In this document: positions 49,747-58,642 of the stretch, piece after piece
Layout of the letters: each line of letters opens with the position of its first letter
How positions within the stretch are numbered: the stretch's first letter is position 1
DNA from: Lactobacillus sp. W8174
Lineage (GTDB): Bacteria; Bacillota; Bacilli; Lactobacillales; Lactobacillaceae
Length of the DNA stretch: 64,000 bases
Assembly (NCBI RefSeq): GCF_016100975.1
Contig: NZ_JACFRN010000007.1
Coordinates: forward strand, 1-64,000
Reading direction: 5' to 3'
The notes under the pieces: model-generated
Databases searched by the model: none
What the model was told of the DNA's origin: nothing
What the model saw: only the letters and a program-made list of their open reading frames with translations
Position numbers and translations under genes: made by a program

Positions 49747-51165
49747 ATGAATGGGATAATTAGTTTTGCTAACTCACTTTTTAAACCTTTGATTGATATG
49801 GGTGCAGCTACAATAATGTTAATTGTTTTGACATTAATCGCTGTACTGTTTCGAGTCAAGTTCACCAAGGCCTTAGAAGGTGGTTTGAAATTAGCTATTG
49901 CTATTACAGCGATAGGTAATGTTATGAATATGCTGACGACAGCATTTCAAAAGCCAATGATGCAGTTTGTTAAGCACACTGGCATCCACATGGATATGCA
50001 GGATATGGGTTGGGCCCCACTTGCTACCATAACTTGGGGATCACCATATACCTTGTTTTATCTGTTAGTTTTAATTATTTTAAACGTTGTTCTACTGGTA
50101 TTAAATAAAACTAACACGCTTGATGTGGATATCTTTGATGTTTGGCACCTGGCATTTGATGGTTTGTTCTGTGTTTATGTTGGTGCACCATTGTGGCTAT
50201 CAACTTTGTTAGTTCTTTTCATTGGCACAATGAAGATTATTAACTCTGACCTAATGAAGCCGACATTTAATGATTTACTGGATGCTCCTGAAGGCAATCC
50301 TATGACTACTACTCATATGAACTATATGATGAACCCAATTATCATGGTGTTTAACAAGTTCTTTGACAAGTGCCTGCCTTGGCTTGATAAATTTGACTTT
50401 GATTCTACGAAACTGAATGAAAAAATCGGCTTTTGGGGCAGTAGATTTGCTATCGGTGTTTACCTTGGTGTGTTCGTTTCCTTGCTAGCTGGTAATAACT
50501 TTGCAACTGAGCAGGGATGGAAAGATATGTTTACACTATCATTTATTGGTGGTTCATGTATTGAATTATTCTCTGTAATTGGTTCATGGTTCATCGCATC
50601 CGTTGAGCCTTTGTCTCAAGGTATTGCCGATTTTGCTACTAAGAAATTCTCTGGCCGTACCTTTAATATCGGACTTGACTGGCCATTCTTAGCTGGTCGT
50701 TCCGAAATTTGGGCAGCCGCAAATGTTTTGGCTCCGATTATGATGCTTGAGGCAATGGTTTTACCTGGTAACAGATTAATGCCCTTAGGCGGTATTATCG
50801 CTATGGGTGTTACTCCTGCTTTGCTAGTTGTTACTCGTGGTAAAATTATTCGGATGATTATCATTGGAACCGTTGAATTACCTATCTTCCTTTGGGCTGG
50901 TACTATGGTTGGTCCATTTGTTACCAACATGGCTCACTCAGTAGGTGCCGCTATTCCTGCACATACATTGGTTTCAGACACTACTATGGAGGGTCCAGTT
51001 GAAAAATTCTTGGCTTACCTGGTAGGAAATGCTTGGAAACAACAAGGAATGTTTATTGTTTATGCCTTAATCGCTTTGGCAGTTTACCTTCTGTTATTTA
51101 TCTGGTATGCAAAACAAATGAAGAAGAGAAATGCAGAATACGCTGCAGCTAAAAAGGCTAATTAA
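49747..51165 (+). CDS. gatC: PTS galactitol/galactose-type EIIC (GatC)
   Basis: 472 residues with about ten to twelve hydrophobic helices, the normal length for galactitol IIC. Characteristic pieces include SFANSLFKPLIDMGAATIML at the start, TITWGSPYTLFYL (about 98) and AAANVLAPIMMLEAMVLPGNRLMPLGG (about 320-346). The C-terminus is basic. It supplies the membrane channel for the sugar. GAGGAA precedes the start. Confidence 0.91.
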   Translation: MNGIISFANSLFKPLIDMGAATIMLIVLTLIAVLFRVKFTKALEGGLKLAIAITAIGNVMNMLTTAFQKPMMQFVKHTGIHMDMQDMGWAPLATITWGSPYTLFYLLVLIILNVVLLVLNKTNTLDVDIFDVWHLAFDGLFCVYVGAPLWLSTLLVLFIGTMKIINSDLMKPTFNDLLDAPEGNPMTTTHMNYMMNPIIMVFNKFFDKCLPWLDKFDFDSTKLNEKIGFWGSRFAIGVYLGVFVSLLAGNNFATEQGWKDMFTLSFIGGSCIELFSVIGSWFIASVEPLSQGIADFATKKFSGRTFNIGLDWPFLAGRSEIWAAANVLAPIMMLEAMVLPGNRLMPLGGIIAMGVTPALLVVTRGKIIRMIIIGTVELPIFLWAGTMVGPFVTNMAHSVGAAIPAHTLVSDTTMEGPVEKFLAYLVGNAWKQQGMFIVYALIALAVYLLLFIWYAKQMKKRNAEYAAAKKAN

Positions 51166-51200
51166 TCATTAATAATGTATTTGGCTTAAGGGTGACTAAA

Positions 51201-51437
51201 TTGAAGAAAACAAAAGTAACGGCTAAGGAAAAGGCAAGAAGGAATCGTATCCTTTTTTGGGCAGTTGTTGTAATTGTGGTTAACTTGCTACAAATTTTAT
51301 TTAAAAACTGGATAACAAGCTTAATTGCTATGGTTGGTACAATTTATGCCTTATATAGAATCGTTGTTTTTGATAATCCTAAAAATCGCCTTAGTCAAAA
51401 ATATTATGATTGGAAAGGCAATAAGCTAAGTAAATAA
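51201..51437 (+). CDS. small membrane protein following gatC
   Basis: About 78 residues. Very basic N-terminus (KKTKVTAKEKARRNR), two short hydrophobic segments (ILFWAVVVIVVNLLQILF and WITSLIAMVGTIYALYRIVVF) and a basic tail. The start is probably TTG 51201, preceded by AAGGGTGA at good spacing; GTG 51192 lies inside that site. It is cotranscribed with gatABC, ending at the terminator 51445-51479. A transport accessory is possible; no family is recognised. Confidence 0.68.
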   Translation: MKKTKVTAKEKARRNRILFWAVVVIVVNLLQILFKNWITSLIAMVGTIYALYRIVVFDNPKNRLSQKYYDWKGNKLSK

Positions 51438-51444
51438 ATTTATT

Positions 51445-51484
51445 AAATACCATTGAGAAACTCACTCTCAATGGTATTTTTATG
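51445..51484 (+). terminator. terminator of the gat operon
   Basis: A perfect 14-bp stem (51445-51458 with 51466-51479) and T5. Confidence 0.93.
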
Positions 51485-51525
51485 TAAAAACCACTTTTAA
51501 TTAGTAATATTTTGTAAAAATCAAA

Positions 51526-51571
51526 TTGCAATAAACCGCTTTCTCTGATACACTTTAAGTGGTATCTACCA
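51526..51571 (+). promoter_or_regulatory. promoter and operator of the GntR-agaS unit
   Basis: TTGCAA (51526-51531), 17 bp, TACACT (51549-51554), followed by the palindrome TGGTATCTACCA (51560-51571). This is a canonical GntR/UTRA operator type and suggests autoregulation. Confidence 0.75.
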
Positions 51572-51593
51572 GTTAGCTAAGGAGGGGGAATTC

Positions 51594-52310
51594 ATGGCAA
51601 AACCACTTTATCGCCAAGTAATTCTAGACTTGGAAAAACAAATAAAGAATATGAAGCCGAATGCTAAATTGCCAAGTGAAAGACAGTTATTAGTTAAATA
51701 CGGTGTTAGTCGCAATACAATTAGATTGGCTTTACAAAATCTTGAAGAAAGAGGATTAATATACCGTCTTCATGGTAAAGGCACTTTTGTTTCTAGTACT
51801 TTTCTTGATCAACCTAATATTGGTGGGATGTATTCTTTTTCAGAAGAATTGAAACGAACTGGGCAAAAGGCTTCAACTAAAAATCTAAGTTTAGACTTAA
51901 TTACTCCGAATAAAAATATTGCTGCACAATTGAATTTGGGACCGAGAGAAAAAGCCTACGAGCTGGTTCGTTTGCGTCTTGCTGATAACGAACCACGTAT
52001 TTTTAGTAAAACTTATTTACCAGAAAAATTATTTTCCAAACTCAATCTAAACGATTTAAATGCTAAGCCACTTTATGATGTCATGAAAGAAAAATATGAT
52101 CAAATCAGTGTGATGGCTTTTGAAGATGTTGCAGCTGTTTGCCTTAATCAAGAAGAGAGTAAAAATCTGGCTGAAAAAGTTGGTGCACCAAGCTTAAAAA
52201 TATTTCGGAAGACTATTAATGACAAAAATGTACCAATCGAGTTTACGATTTCTTTGGCTAGAGGCGATAAATTTGTTTATCGTTCGCGTCAATATAATGA
52301 TTTATTTTAA
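51594..52310 (+). CDS. GntR-family (UTRA) regulator of the galactosamine locus
   Basis: 238 residues. The winged helix LPSERQLLVKYGVSRNTIRLALQNLEERGLIYRLHGKGTFV (about 23-62) is followed by a UTRA domain (about 90-235) with KTYLPEKLF and EFTISLARGDKFVYRSR, as in NagR/AgaR-type repressors that bind amino-sugar phosphates. AAGGAGG precedes the start. It shares a message with agaS, 23 bp downstream. Operators lie in its own promoter. Confidence 0.9.
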   Translation: MAKPLYRQVILDLEKQIKNMKPNAKLPSERQLLVKYGVSRNTIRLALQNLEERGLIYRLHGKGTFVSSTFLDQPNIGGMYSFSEELKRTGQKASTKNLSLDLITPNKNIAAQLNLGPREKAYELVRLRLADNEPRIFSKTYLPEKLFSKLNLNDLNAKPLYDVMKEKYDQISVMAFEDVAAVCLNQEESKNLAEKVGAPSLKIFRKTINDKNVPIEFTISLARGDKFVYRSRQYNDLF

Positions 52311-52333
52311 ATAATATAAGGAAGGTAAAATTA

Positions 52334-53500
52334 ATGTTTTCAAAAACAGATGCAGAATTAGCAAAAATGGGTGCAAAAATTACTACTCGTGAAATTGAGC
52401 AGCAACCTGAATTATGGCAGCAGACTTGGTCCATTTTTCAGAATAATAAGACCAAAATCATTGATTTTCTAAGCCAGATAAACCAAAAATGGGGTAAAGT
52501 TAGAGTTATTTTTACCGGTGCCGGTACTAGTGCATATGTTGGCAATACGATTATGCCGTATTTACAAAAACATGGTGATAGGAAAAAATATGACTTTGAA
52601 GCAATTGATACTACCAAAATTGTCTCTACTCCTGAAGATTATCTAGAAAAGGATACTCCGACGATTCTGGTTTCATTTGCACGTAGTGGCAATTCACCGG
52701 AATCTGTAGCTACTGTTGAATTAGCTAAAAAATTAGTCACGAATTTATATCAAATAGCAATTACTTGTGCACCAGAAGGACATTTAGCACAGGATTTAGC
52801 AGGTGATCCTACTGGACTTGTTTTATTAATGCCCGAAAAGTCTTTAGACCAAGGCTTTGCCATGACAGGTTCGTTTTCTTGCATGAGTTTAATGGCACTT
52901 CTAGTCTTTGATACTTTATCTGACGAAAAGAAAGAACATATTGTTAACCAAATTGCTCAAATGGGTAAGAGCGTCATTGCGCGTGAAGATGAAATTCAAT
53001 CTTTAGTTGACATTGACTTTAATCGCATTACTTATATAGGTAGTGGTAGCTTAGGCGGTTTGGCTGAAGAAACACGTCTCAAAATTTTGGAATTAACTGC
53101 GGGAGAAGTTGCAGCATTATTTGATACCTCAATGGGTTTGCGTCACGGTCCAAAATCATTCCTTGATAAGAAGACGATCGTTTTTGATTTTGTCTCCAAT
53201 AATACTTATACCAGGCAATACGACTTAGATATTTTAAACGAGATCAGGGATGATCAAATTGTTCCGCTCGTGATGGCTGTTGGTCAGGAAAAGGAGGATC
53301 AGGATTTCTCAGGAAAATCTTTCATGTTCGCTGAGAAAGAATTGTTGCCTGATGCGTACTTGGCATTACCTGACGTAATGTTTGGTCAGACAATTGCATT
53401 GCTCACTTCAATCAAAGTTAACAATAAGCCAGATACACCTTCACCAACAGGTACTGTCAATCGTGTAGTCAAGGGCGTTACCATTCACGAATTTAATTAG
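52334..53500 (+). CDS. agaS: galactosamine-6-phosphate deaminase/isomerase (AgaS)
   Basis: 388 residues with two SIS domains: FTGAGTSAYVGN (about 58), SFARSGNSPESVA (about 116), IGSGSLGGLAEETRLKILELTAG (about 236) and MGLRHGPKSFLD (about 270). It is of the AgaS group, which converts galactosamine-6-phosphate to tagatose-6-phosphate and ammonia. The product goes to tagatose kinase and LacD. No nagA/agaA deacetylase lies beside it, so either galactosamine is the substrate or the deacetylase is elsewhere. Confidence 0.88.
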   Translation: MFSKTDAELAKMGAKITTREIEQQPELWQQTWSIFQNNKTKIIDFLSQINQKWGKVRVIFTGAGTSAYVGNTIMPYLQKHGDRKKYDFEAIDTTKIVSTPEDYLEKDTPTILVSFARSGNSPESVATVELAKKLVTNLYQIAITCAPEGHLAQDLAGDPTGLVLLMPEKSLDQGFAMTGSFSCMSLMALLVFDTLSDEKKEHIVNQIAQMGKSVIAREDEIQSLVDIDFNRITYIGSGSLGGLAEETRLKILELTAGEVAALFDTSMGLRHGPKSFLDKKTIVFDFVSNNTYTRQYDLDILNEIRDDQIVPLVMAVGQEKEDQDFSGKSFMFAEKELLPDAYLALPDVMFGQTIALLTSIKVNNKPDTPSPTGTVNRVVKGVTIHEFN

Positions 53501-53574
53501 TGTGCTTTTGTTGTGGGTACTAACTGTATACATATGTTTTTAATGATAATCGTTTCAAATATAAAAAATACATG

Positions 53575-53625
53575 TTGACAAAAATTGGTTGGTACCTTAT
53601 CATAAAAAGTGTGGAAGCGTTTTAT
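53575..53625 (+). promoter_or_regulatory. promoter and cre-like site of the aga PTS operon
   Basis: TTGACA (53575-53580), 17 bp, TATCAT (53598-53603). TGGAAGCGTTTTAT (53612-53625) resembles a cre site with two end mismatches, just downstream of the start point. TTGGTTGGTACC in the spacer has GntR-like TGGTA half-sites. Confidence 0.68.
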
Positions 53626-53666
53626 ATAATATTTAGATTTCCTTAAAAGATATGGAGGAATAAAAC

Positions 53667-54155
53667 ATGAATATTGTGGGAGCAAGAGTTGATGAACGCT
53701 TGGTTCATGGTCAAGTGGCAAACTTATGGACGCCTCAGTTGCAAGTAGAACGGATTATCGTTCTTGATGAAAAAGCAGCCGAAGATGATATCCAAAAGAG
53801 TGGTCTTAGAATGGCTACTCCAATGTCTACCAGATTGAGTGTTTTACCAACTGAGATTGCTGCAGATCACTTAAAGAAAAACCGTTATGGTAAGCAAAGA
53901 TTGTTTCTGGTTGCCAAAAAACCTGATAAGTTTCTTGATTTGCTTAACATGGGTATCAAGCTTGATACAATCAATGTTGGTAATATGTCTAAGCAAGATG
54001 ATACTACTGAACTGACTAAGCAAGTTAATATCAATGAGCATGAGGCCGATGTTTTCAGAGAAATTTCTGGCAAGGGCGTTAACTTAATTGCTCAGTTAAA
54101 TCCTAGTGTTGAGTCACGGGATTTAATGAAATTGATTAATGAAAAGATGAAGTAG
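53667..54155 (+). CDS. agaV: PTS mannose-family EIIB (galactosamine/GalNAc locus)
   Basis: 162 residues. GARVDERLVHGQVANLW carries phosphohistidine His14. GGAGG precedes the start at good spacing. First gene of a IIB-IIC-IID-IIA operon following agaS and its regulator, which suggests an AgaVWEF-type permease for galactosamine or N-acetylgalactosamine. The assignment to that sugar rests on context. Confidence 0.87.
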   Translation: MNIVGARVDERLVHGQVANLWTPQLQVERIIVLDEKAAEDDIQKSGLRMATPMSTRLSVLPTEIAADHLKKNRYGKQRLFLVAKKPDKFLDLLNMGIKLDTINVGNMSKQDDTTELTKQVNINEHEADVFREISGKGVNLIAQLNPSVESRDLMKLINEKMK

Positions 54156-54165
54156 GAGGAGAAAA

Positions 54166-55089
54166 ATGGCTTGGTGGCAAATATTACTGCTTACTTTGTA
54201 TGCAGGATTAGAAATTTTAGATGAATTGCAAATTTATTCATCATTAAACACACCAGTTGGTGCTGGGTTGATCGCCGGTCTGATCATGGGAGATCTGCCT
54301 ACCGGTCTGTTTATCGGTGCATCAATGCAGTTGACAGTTTTAGGTATCGGTACTTTTGGTGGTGCTTCAAGAATTGACGCTACTACCGGTACAGTTTTGG
54401 CTACAGCATTTTCAACTAGTATTAAAGGTATGAGTCCGCAAACGGCTATTTCTTCAATTGCTGTTCCAGTTGCTGCTATTATGATTGAATTGGACGTTTT
54501 GGCAAGATTTGCCAACACTTACTTTTCACACAGAATTGATCACTTGATTGATCAAGACAAGATTAACTATAAGGCTGTTGAAAGAAATGTTTTATACGGT
54601 GCAATTCCGTGGTCACTTTCACGTGCAGTTCCTGTCTTTATCGCATTGGCCTTTGGTCAGGGATTAGTACAACAGATCGCAAATGCTTTAAATGGAGACC
54701 TGTTATGGCTGGGTAATGGTTTGACTGTTGCTGGTGCTACCTTACCAGCTGTCGGTTTTGCTGTTTTACTGCGGTACTTACCAGTTAAGAGACACGCAGC
54801 ATATTTGATTCTAGGCTTTACAATCACGACATTGTTCTCAGTTCTCTTTAGTGGCATGCAAGCTTTGGGTACCGGCTTATCAGCTGTTAACAAAGGTTTC
54901 ACTACTATTTTCAACGGCTTACCAATGCTTGCAATTGCAATGCTGGGATTAGCTCTGGCAATTTTGCATTACAAGAATATTCCAATAAATAAAGGTACTG
55001 CTCAAGCACAAAGTACTGAAAGTCAAAGTAATAGCGCAAGTTCAAGCTCTGATGACGATGAAGGAGAGATTACTGATGACGAACTCTAA
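54166..55089 (+). CDS. agaW: PTS mannose-family EIIC (galactosamine/GalNAc locus)
   Basis: 307 residues, about 40 longer than the other IIC proteins in the window, owing to an extended Gln/Ser-rich acidic tail (SSSSDDDEGEITDDEL). Core features include LDELQIYSSLNTPVGAGLIAG and the IGASMQLTVLGIGTFGGASRID loop (about 45-65). GTAGGAGG precedes the start. Overlapped by IID for 14 bp. Confidence 0.88.
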   Translation: MAWWQILLLTLYAGLEILDELQIYSSLNTPVGAGLIAGLIMGDLPTGLFIGASMQLTVLGIGTFGGASRIDATTGTVLATAFSTSIKGMSPQTAISSIAVPVAAIMIELDVLARFANTYFSHRIDHLIDQDKINYKAVERNVLYGAIPWSLSRAVPVFIALAFGQGLVQQIANALNGDLLWLGNGLTVAGATLPAVGFAVLLRYLPVKRHAAYLILGFTITTLFSVLFSGMQALGTGLSAVNKGFTTIFNGLPMLAIAMLGLALAILHYKNIPINKGTAQAQSTESQSNSASSSSDDDEGEITDDEL

Positions 55090-55894
55090 ACCTAAATATA
55101 AATTAACTGAACAAGATTTTAATCAGATTAACCGTAGATCTTTATTTGGTTTCCAGTTGGGCTGGAACTATGAAAGAATGCAGAATAGTGGTTATTTATA
55201 CACTATTCTGCCACAATTAAGAAAGATTTATGGTGATGATACCCCTGAATTAAAGGAAATGATGAAGACCCACATGCAGTTCTTTAACACTTCTAATTTC
55301 TTCAATACTATTATCACTGGCCTTGATCTTGCTGTTGAGGAAAACGAAGGTATCGAAGGAAAAGACACTGTTACCGGTATTAAAGTTGGTTTGATGGGTT
55401 CCTTTGCCGCAATCGGTGACTCGATTTTTGCTTCTTTGATTCCAACTATTTTTGGTGCATTGGCCGCATCCATGGCAACTCAAGGAAACCCAGTTGGGGT
55501 TATCATTTGGGTGATTGCCTGCCTTTTGATCTGTGTCTTTCGTTGGAAACAATTACACTTTGCTTATGATAAAGGTGTTTCCCTTGTTACTGATATGAGA
55601 GACCGTTTAAACGCTTTAACTGATTCCGCTACCGTTTTGGGTGTATTCATGGTTGGCGCGCTTGTTGCCACTATGGTTAATATCAAGTTCTCTTGGGCAC
55701 CTAAAATCGGCAAAGTTACTATGAATGTTCAAAATAATTTGGATATGATTCTACCTAAGCTTTTACCAGCTGCTGTTGTGGGCTTTGTCTACTGGCTTCT
55801 TGGTAAGAAGGGTATGACTTCTACCAAAGCAATCTTTATTGTTTTAGTACTTTGTATTGTTTTAGGTGGTCTTGGAGTTATTGCTAAGATATAA
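55076..55894 (+). CDS. agaE: PTS mannose-family EIID (galactosamine/GalNAc locus)
   Basis: 272 residues. LGWNYERMQNSGYLYT near residue 30, GLMGSFAAIGDSIFASL near residue 100, and a hydrophobic C-terminal helix. The start is ATG 55076, with AAGGAGAG lying inside the end of the IIC gene. The overlap couples translation of the two membrane subunits. Ends shortly before the IIA gene. Confidence 0.88.
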   Translation: MTNSKPKYKLTEQDFNQINRRSLFGFQLGWNYERMQNSGYLYTILPQLRKIYGDDTPELKEMMKTHMQFFNTSNFFNTIITGLDLAVEENEGIEGKDTVTGIKVGLMGSFAAIGDSIFASLIPTIFGALAASMATQGNPVGVIIWVIACLLICVFRWKQLHFAYDKGVSLVTDMRDRLNALTDSATVLGVFMVGALVATMVNIKFSWAPKIGKVTMNVQNNLDMILPKLLPAAVVGFVYWLLGKKGMTSTKAIFIVLVLCIVLGGLGVIAKI

Positions 55895-55953
55895 TTAAGT
55901 ATGGTAATAGCTCTAAGCTAAATAGTATTGAGTATTAAATGGAAAGATAGAGT

Positions 55954-56355
55954 ATGGCAGAAAAGGAATTAATTTTAATTAGTCATGGGAAAATGGCAGA
56001 GGGCGTAAAAGCCAGTGCTGAATTAATTATGGGTGAGCAAGAACATGTGCATACAGTGTGTTTGCTTCCATCTGAAGGCCCTGATGATTTTAAGTCAAAA
56101 TTTGAAGAACAAATTTCAGGAATGAATATCGAAGATATTACAGTTTTTGCTGATTTAATGGGTGGAACCCCAGCTAATGTAGTTAGCCGTATGATTATGG
56201 GTGGTCAAAAGATTCACTTAATCTCGGGAATGAATTTACCACTAGTAATTGAATGGCTTAACAGTCAAATGAGCGGTACAGAATCCGATTTTGTGACTGC
56301 AGGTAAAGCTGGAATTGTCGATGTTAACGAAATGTTGTCTAGTATGAAAAAGTAA
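55954..56355 (+). CDS. agaF: PTS mannose-family EIIA (galactosamine/GalNAc locus)
   Basis: 133 residues. LILISHGKMAEGVKASAELIMG with phosphohistidine His11, and TVFADLMGGTPANVVSRM as the second conserved loop. It lies 59 bp after IID, a wider gap than elsewhere in the operon, but without a visible terminator. A strong bidirectional terminator follows. Confidence 0.88.
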   Translation: MAEKELILISHGKMAEGVKASAELIMGEQEHVHTVCLLPSEGPDDFKSKFEEQISGMNIEDITVFADLMGGTPANVVSRMIMGGQKIHLISGMNLPLVIEWLNSQMSGTESDFVTAGKAGIVDVNEMLSSMKK

Positions 56356-56368
56356 ATTGATGTAAATA

Positions 56369-56405
56369 AATAGCGCCTAGTTCTAAAAAAGGACTAGACG
56401 CTATT
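56369..56405. terminator. bidirectional terminator after the aga PTS operon
   Basis: AATAGCG and CGCTATT, with CTAGT and ACTAG inside, form a long stem (56369-56405) between two convergent genes. Confidence 0.9.
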
Positions 56406-56422
56406 ATTTGTTTATATTAAAT

Positions 56423-58441
56423 TTAGAACAGCAACTGAATAGTTTCAAGTGGTGCTATGGCTTCATCAATAGTAGCAATGCCGTTTTCAACATTAATGTG
56501 GACTTTGGTTTTTCTGACAGAGTTATTGACTTTTCTAATAATTGTAGCTTCCTTACCCTTTAGTGGTTCTCCTAAGTGCCATTTTATTTGTTGATAGCCA
56601 TCTAAAGTAAAGTTGGCTAGCCAAGCTTTTTGACCATCATTTTCAATAAACAGCTTAACATTTGGCATTCCCACTAAATAGTCTACTGGCGTGACACTAT
56701 CAAGTATTTGTTGCAACAGTCCTTGTTTGTATGTAGTAAATTGAGATTCCCAGCCATAGCGTGGATCTTGATCCATCGGGAGGACAACGATATGCTGGTC
56801 GATAACGGCCATAACGTTACCCAATTTTTCATCAAGTGCGTTATAAGCAAAAGACCATACATTTACAGCACTTTGCGGTTGATAGTCAATTTTTAAATAG
56901 TTTCCTGTTTGCTGCAACATTGTAATTCGCGGGCTTTCAACTCCGTCAACAATCTGTCCATCTGCCTGTTCAAAAACTTGATAGTTTGAACGAAATGGAT
57001 GCCAGGCGGCTTTTTCAATATGCAGTAAATTGCCTAAATTTCTGTCTAGTAAAACTTGAATGCATTCACCATCAAGCAACACAAAATTGTTTTTAACTAA
57101 TTCAGTAACTTGTGATTTTGACAAATTACGTAAAAGCTGGCCAGAAATGGCAACTACTTCATTTTTCAATGAAGTTTTTTTACTGATAGGCAGAATCGCT
57201 GTAGCAAAGCCAAAAGCTCCTAAAAGGCTGGCCCAATTCTTTTCGTGAGGTAAAAGTTCCTCGACATTTTTACCAGTTTTAGTTTGCAGATAGTAACTAG
57301 AGTCTTGATCAACCAAAACTTTTATTCCTCTTAAGTGGTTTATCGGCAGGCGATTTTCTAATAGTTGGTTAACAAACGGTTTAATTTGGGCGAGCATTTC
57401 TGCATAGTGCCAACTATCATTGATACCATTGCCCATCATGTCAAATAAATTAAGCAAAATTCCCTGACTGCCGATTAGGGCAGAAGTAATAATTTGAAAT
57501 GCGGTAAATGCATTTGACTTGACTAATGGAGAATACATATAGCTTTCTAATTCAGGGTATAGTTCGGCATTTTCCCCTAAAAATGCAGCGGTAATGCGAG
57601 TATATTCTTCGAAATATCTGCCATATTGTAATGGTGCAACTTCATTGTAAGCAGGTAAATGAGGCCGGGCCACCTTGGGATGACCTTCTCCAGCCTGTGC
57701 CTTAAATAAATTATCCCAATCGCGACCTTCAAGGGCATGCCAATCAGGGTAGGAAGTCATTTGTGCCAAATCTGTTTCGGGACTAACCTTGTGAACAGCC
57801 TGCTCAATTATATGTTCGGTTTCAATCATCTCTTGACGAGCCTGATCAAGGTAAACCTGTCTTTCCTTAGTTGGTTCACCAGGCTGCAACATCTTTTTAA
57901 CAAATTCTCCCCGCGTTTCCTTTTTGCCTAATTTTTCGTTATAAAGTTGCATGTGATAATCACAAAAGCACATTAACTTGAGGGGTGAATGGTTATAATG
58001 GCGAAAATCATCTTCTAGCCATAACCTGCGGGGATGGATACTGGCATATTGGGCATAGGTATTTGCTAAATATTTCCGCCATGTTGGATCAGCTGGGCAA
58101 GCCATATCCTTGGCCTTATTACCATCTATATCAACGAAAGTATTAAAGCCAATTTCAGGATTAACTTGGTAGCCTCGATCTGAATGCATAATGGTCGTCC
58201 AAGGGTTTAAGCTAGTTGTTACACCTATCTCAGATAACTTTTTTTGTAGGGGCTTTATGGCATCTAACCATACCTGAGTTTCAGCTTTAGTTAAGTGGCT
58301 ATGGTTTAGCTCTTCACCATTTATAAAAAAAGCAACATCGTCAATTTTGCCCCTTTTAACAAATTCAATTAGTTTTTCGTCTTTTTCTGGAGTGTTTGCT
58401 CTGGGATCAAGCATGTATCTTAAAGTGTAAATAAAACTCAT
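56423..58441 (-). CDS. large intracellular glycoside-hydrolase-like protein of unassigned family
   Basis: 672 residues, no signal peptide. The N-terminal half looks like a TIM-barrel hydrolase. SLNPWTTIMHSDRG (about 77-90) is a beta-strand/loop. PRRLWLEDDFRHYNHSPLKLMCFCDYHMQLY (about 138-168) has acidic residues placed as catalytic residues often are (Glu143, Asp144, Asp145) and a Cys-Phe-Cys pair. The last 150 residues are beta-rich, like an accessory domain. It is convergent with the GalNAc-type PTS and divergent from a GH31 gene, so it probably acts on a galactosaminide or galactoside. I cannot name its family. Confidence 0.68.
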   Translation of the reverse strand: MSFIYTLRYMLDPRANTPEKDEKLIEFVKRGKIDDVAFFINGEELNHSHLTKAETQVWLDAIKPLQKKLSEIGVTTSLNPWTTIMHSDRGYQVNPEIGFNTFVDIDGNKAKDMACPADPTWRKYLANTYAQYASIHPRRLWLEDDFRHYNHSPLKLMCFCDYHMQLYNEKLGKKETRGEFVKKMLQPGEPTKERQVYLDQARQEMIETEHIIEQAVHKVSPETDLAQMTSYPDWHALEGRDWDNLFKAQAGEGHPKVARPHLPAYNEVAPLQYGRYFEEYTRITAAFLGENAELYPELESYMYSPLVKSNAFTAFQIITSALIGSQGILLNLFDMMGNGINDSWHYAEMLAQIKPFVNQLLENRLPINHLRGIKVLVDQDSSYYLQTKTGKNVEELLPHEKNWASLLGAFGFATAILPISKKTSLKNEVVAISGQLLRNLSKSQVTELVKNNFVLLDGECIQVLLDRNLGNLLHIEKAAWHPFRSNYQVFEQADGQIVDGVESPRITMLQQTGNYLKIDYQPQSAVNVWSFAYNALDEKLGNVMAVIDQHIVVLPMDQDPRYGWESQFTTYKQGLLQQILDSVTPVDYLVGMPNVKLFIENDGQKAWLANFTLDGYQQIKWHLGEPLKGKEATIIRKVNNSVRKTKVHINVENGIATIDEAIAPLETIQLLF

Positions 58442-58642
58442 ATTGTAGTTGCTCCTGTGTAAAAATTATTATTCATTTTATCTTAATTTTAGCATAATAT
58501 GTTACTGCTTATCCTAAGATTTCGGCAGAAAAGAAAATAAGTGGTTGGACAATAATTTGGCTATTAGCTATTTATCCTTTTGCAAATTTAGCTTATAATC
58601 AGCTTTATCAAACATTTTAAGAAAGATTAATTTTCTTCTAAT

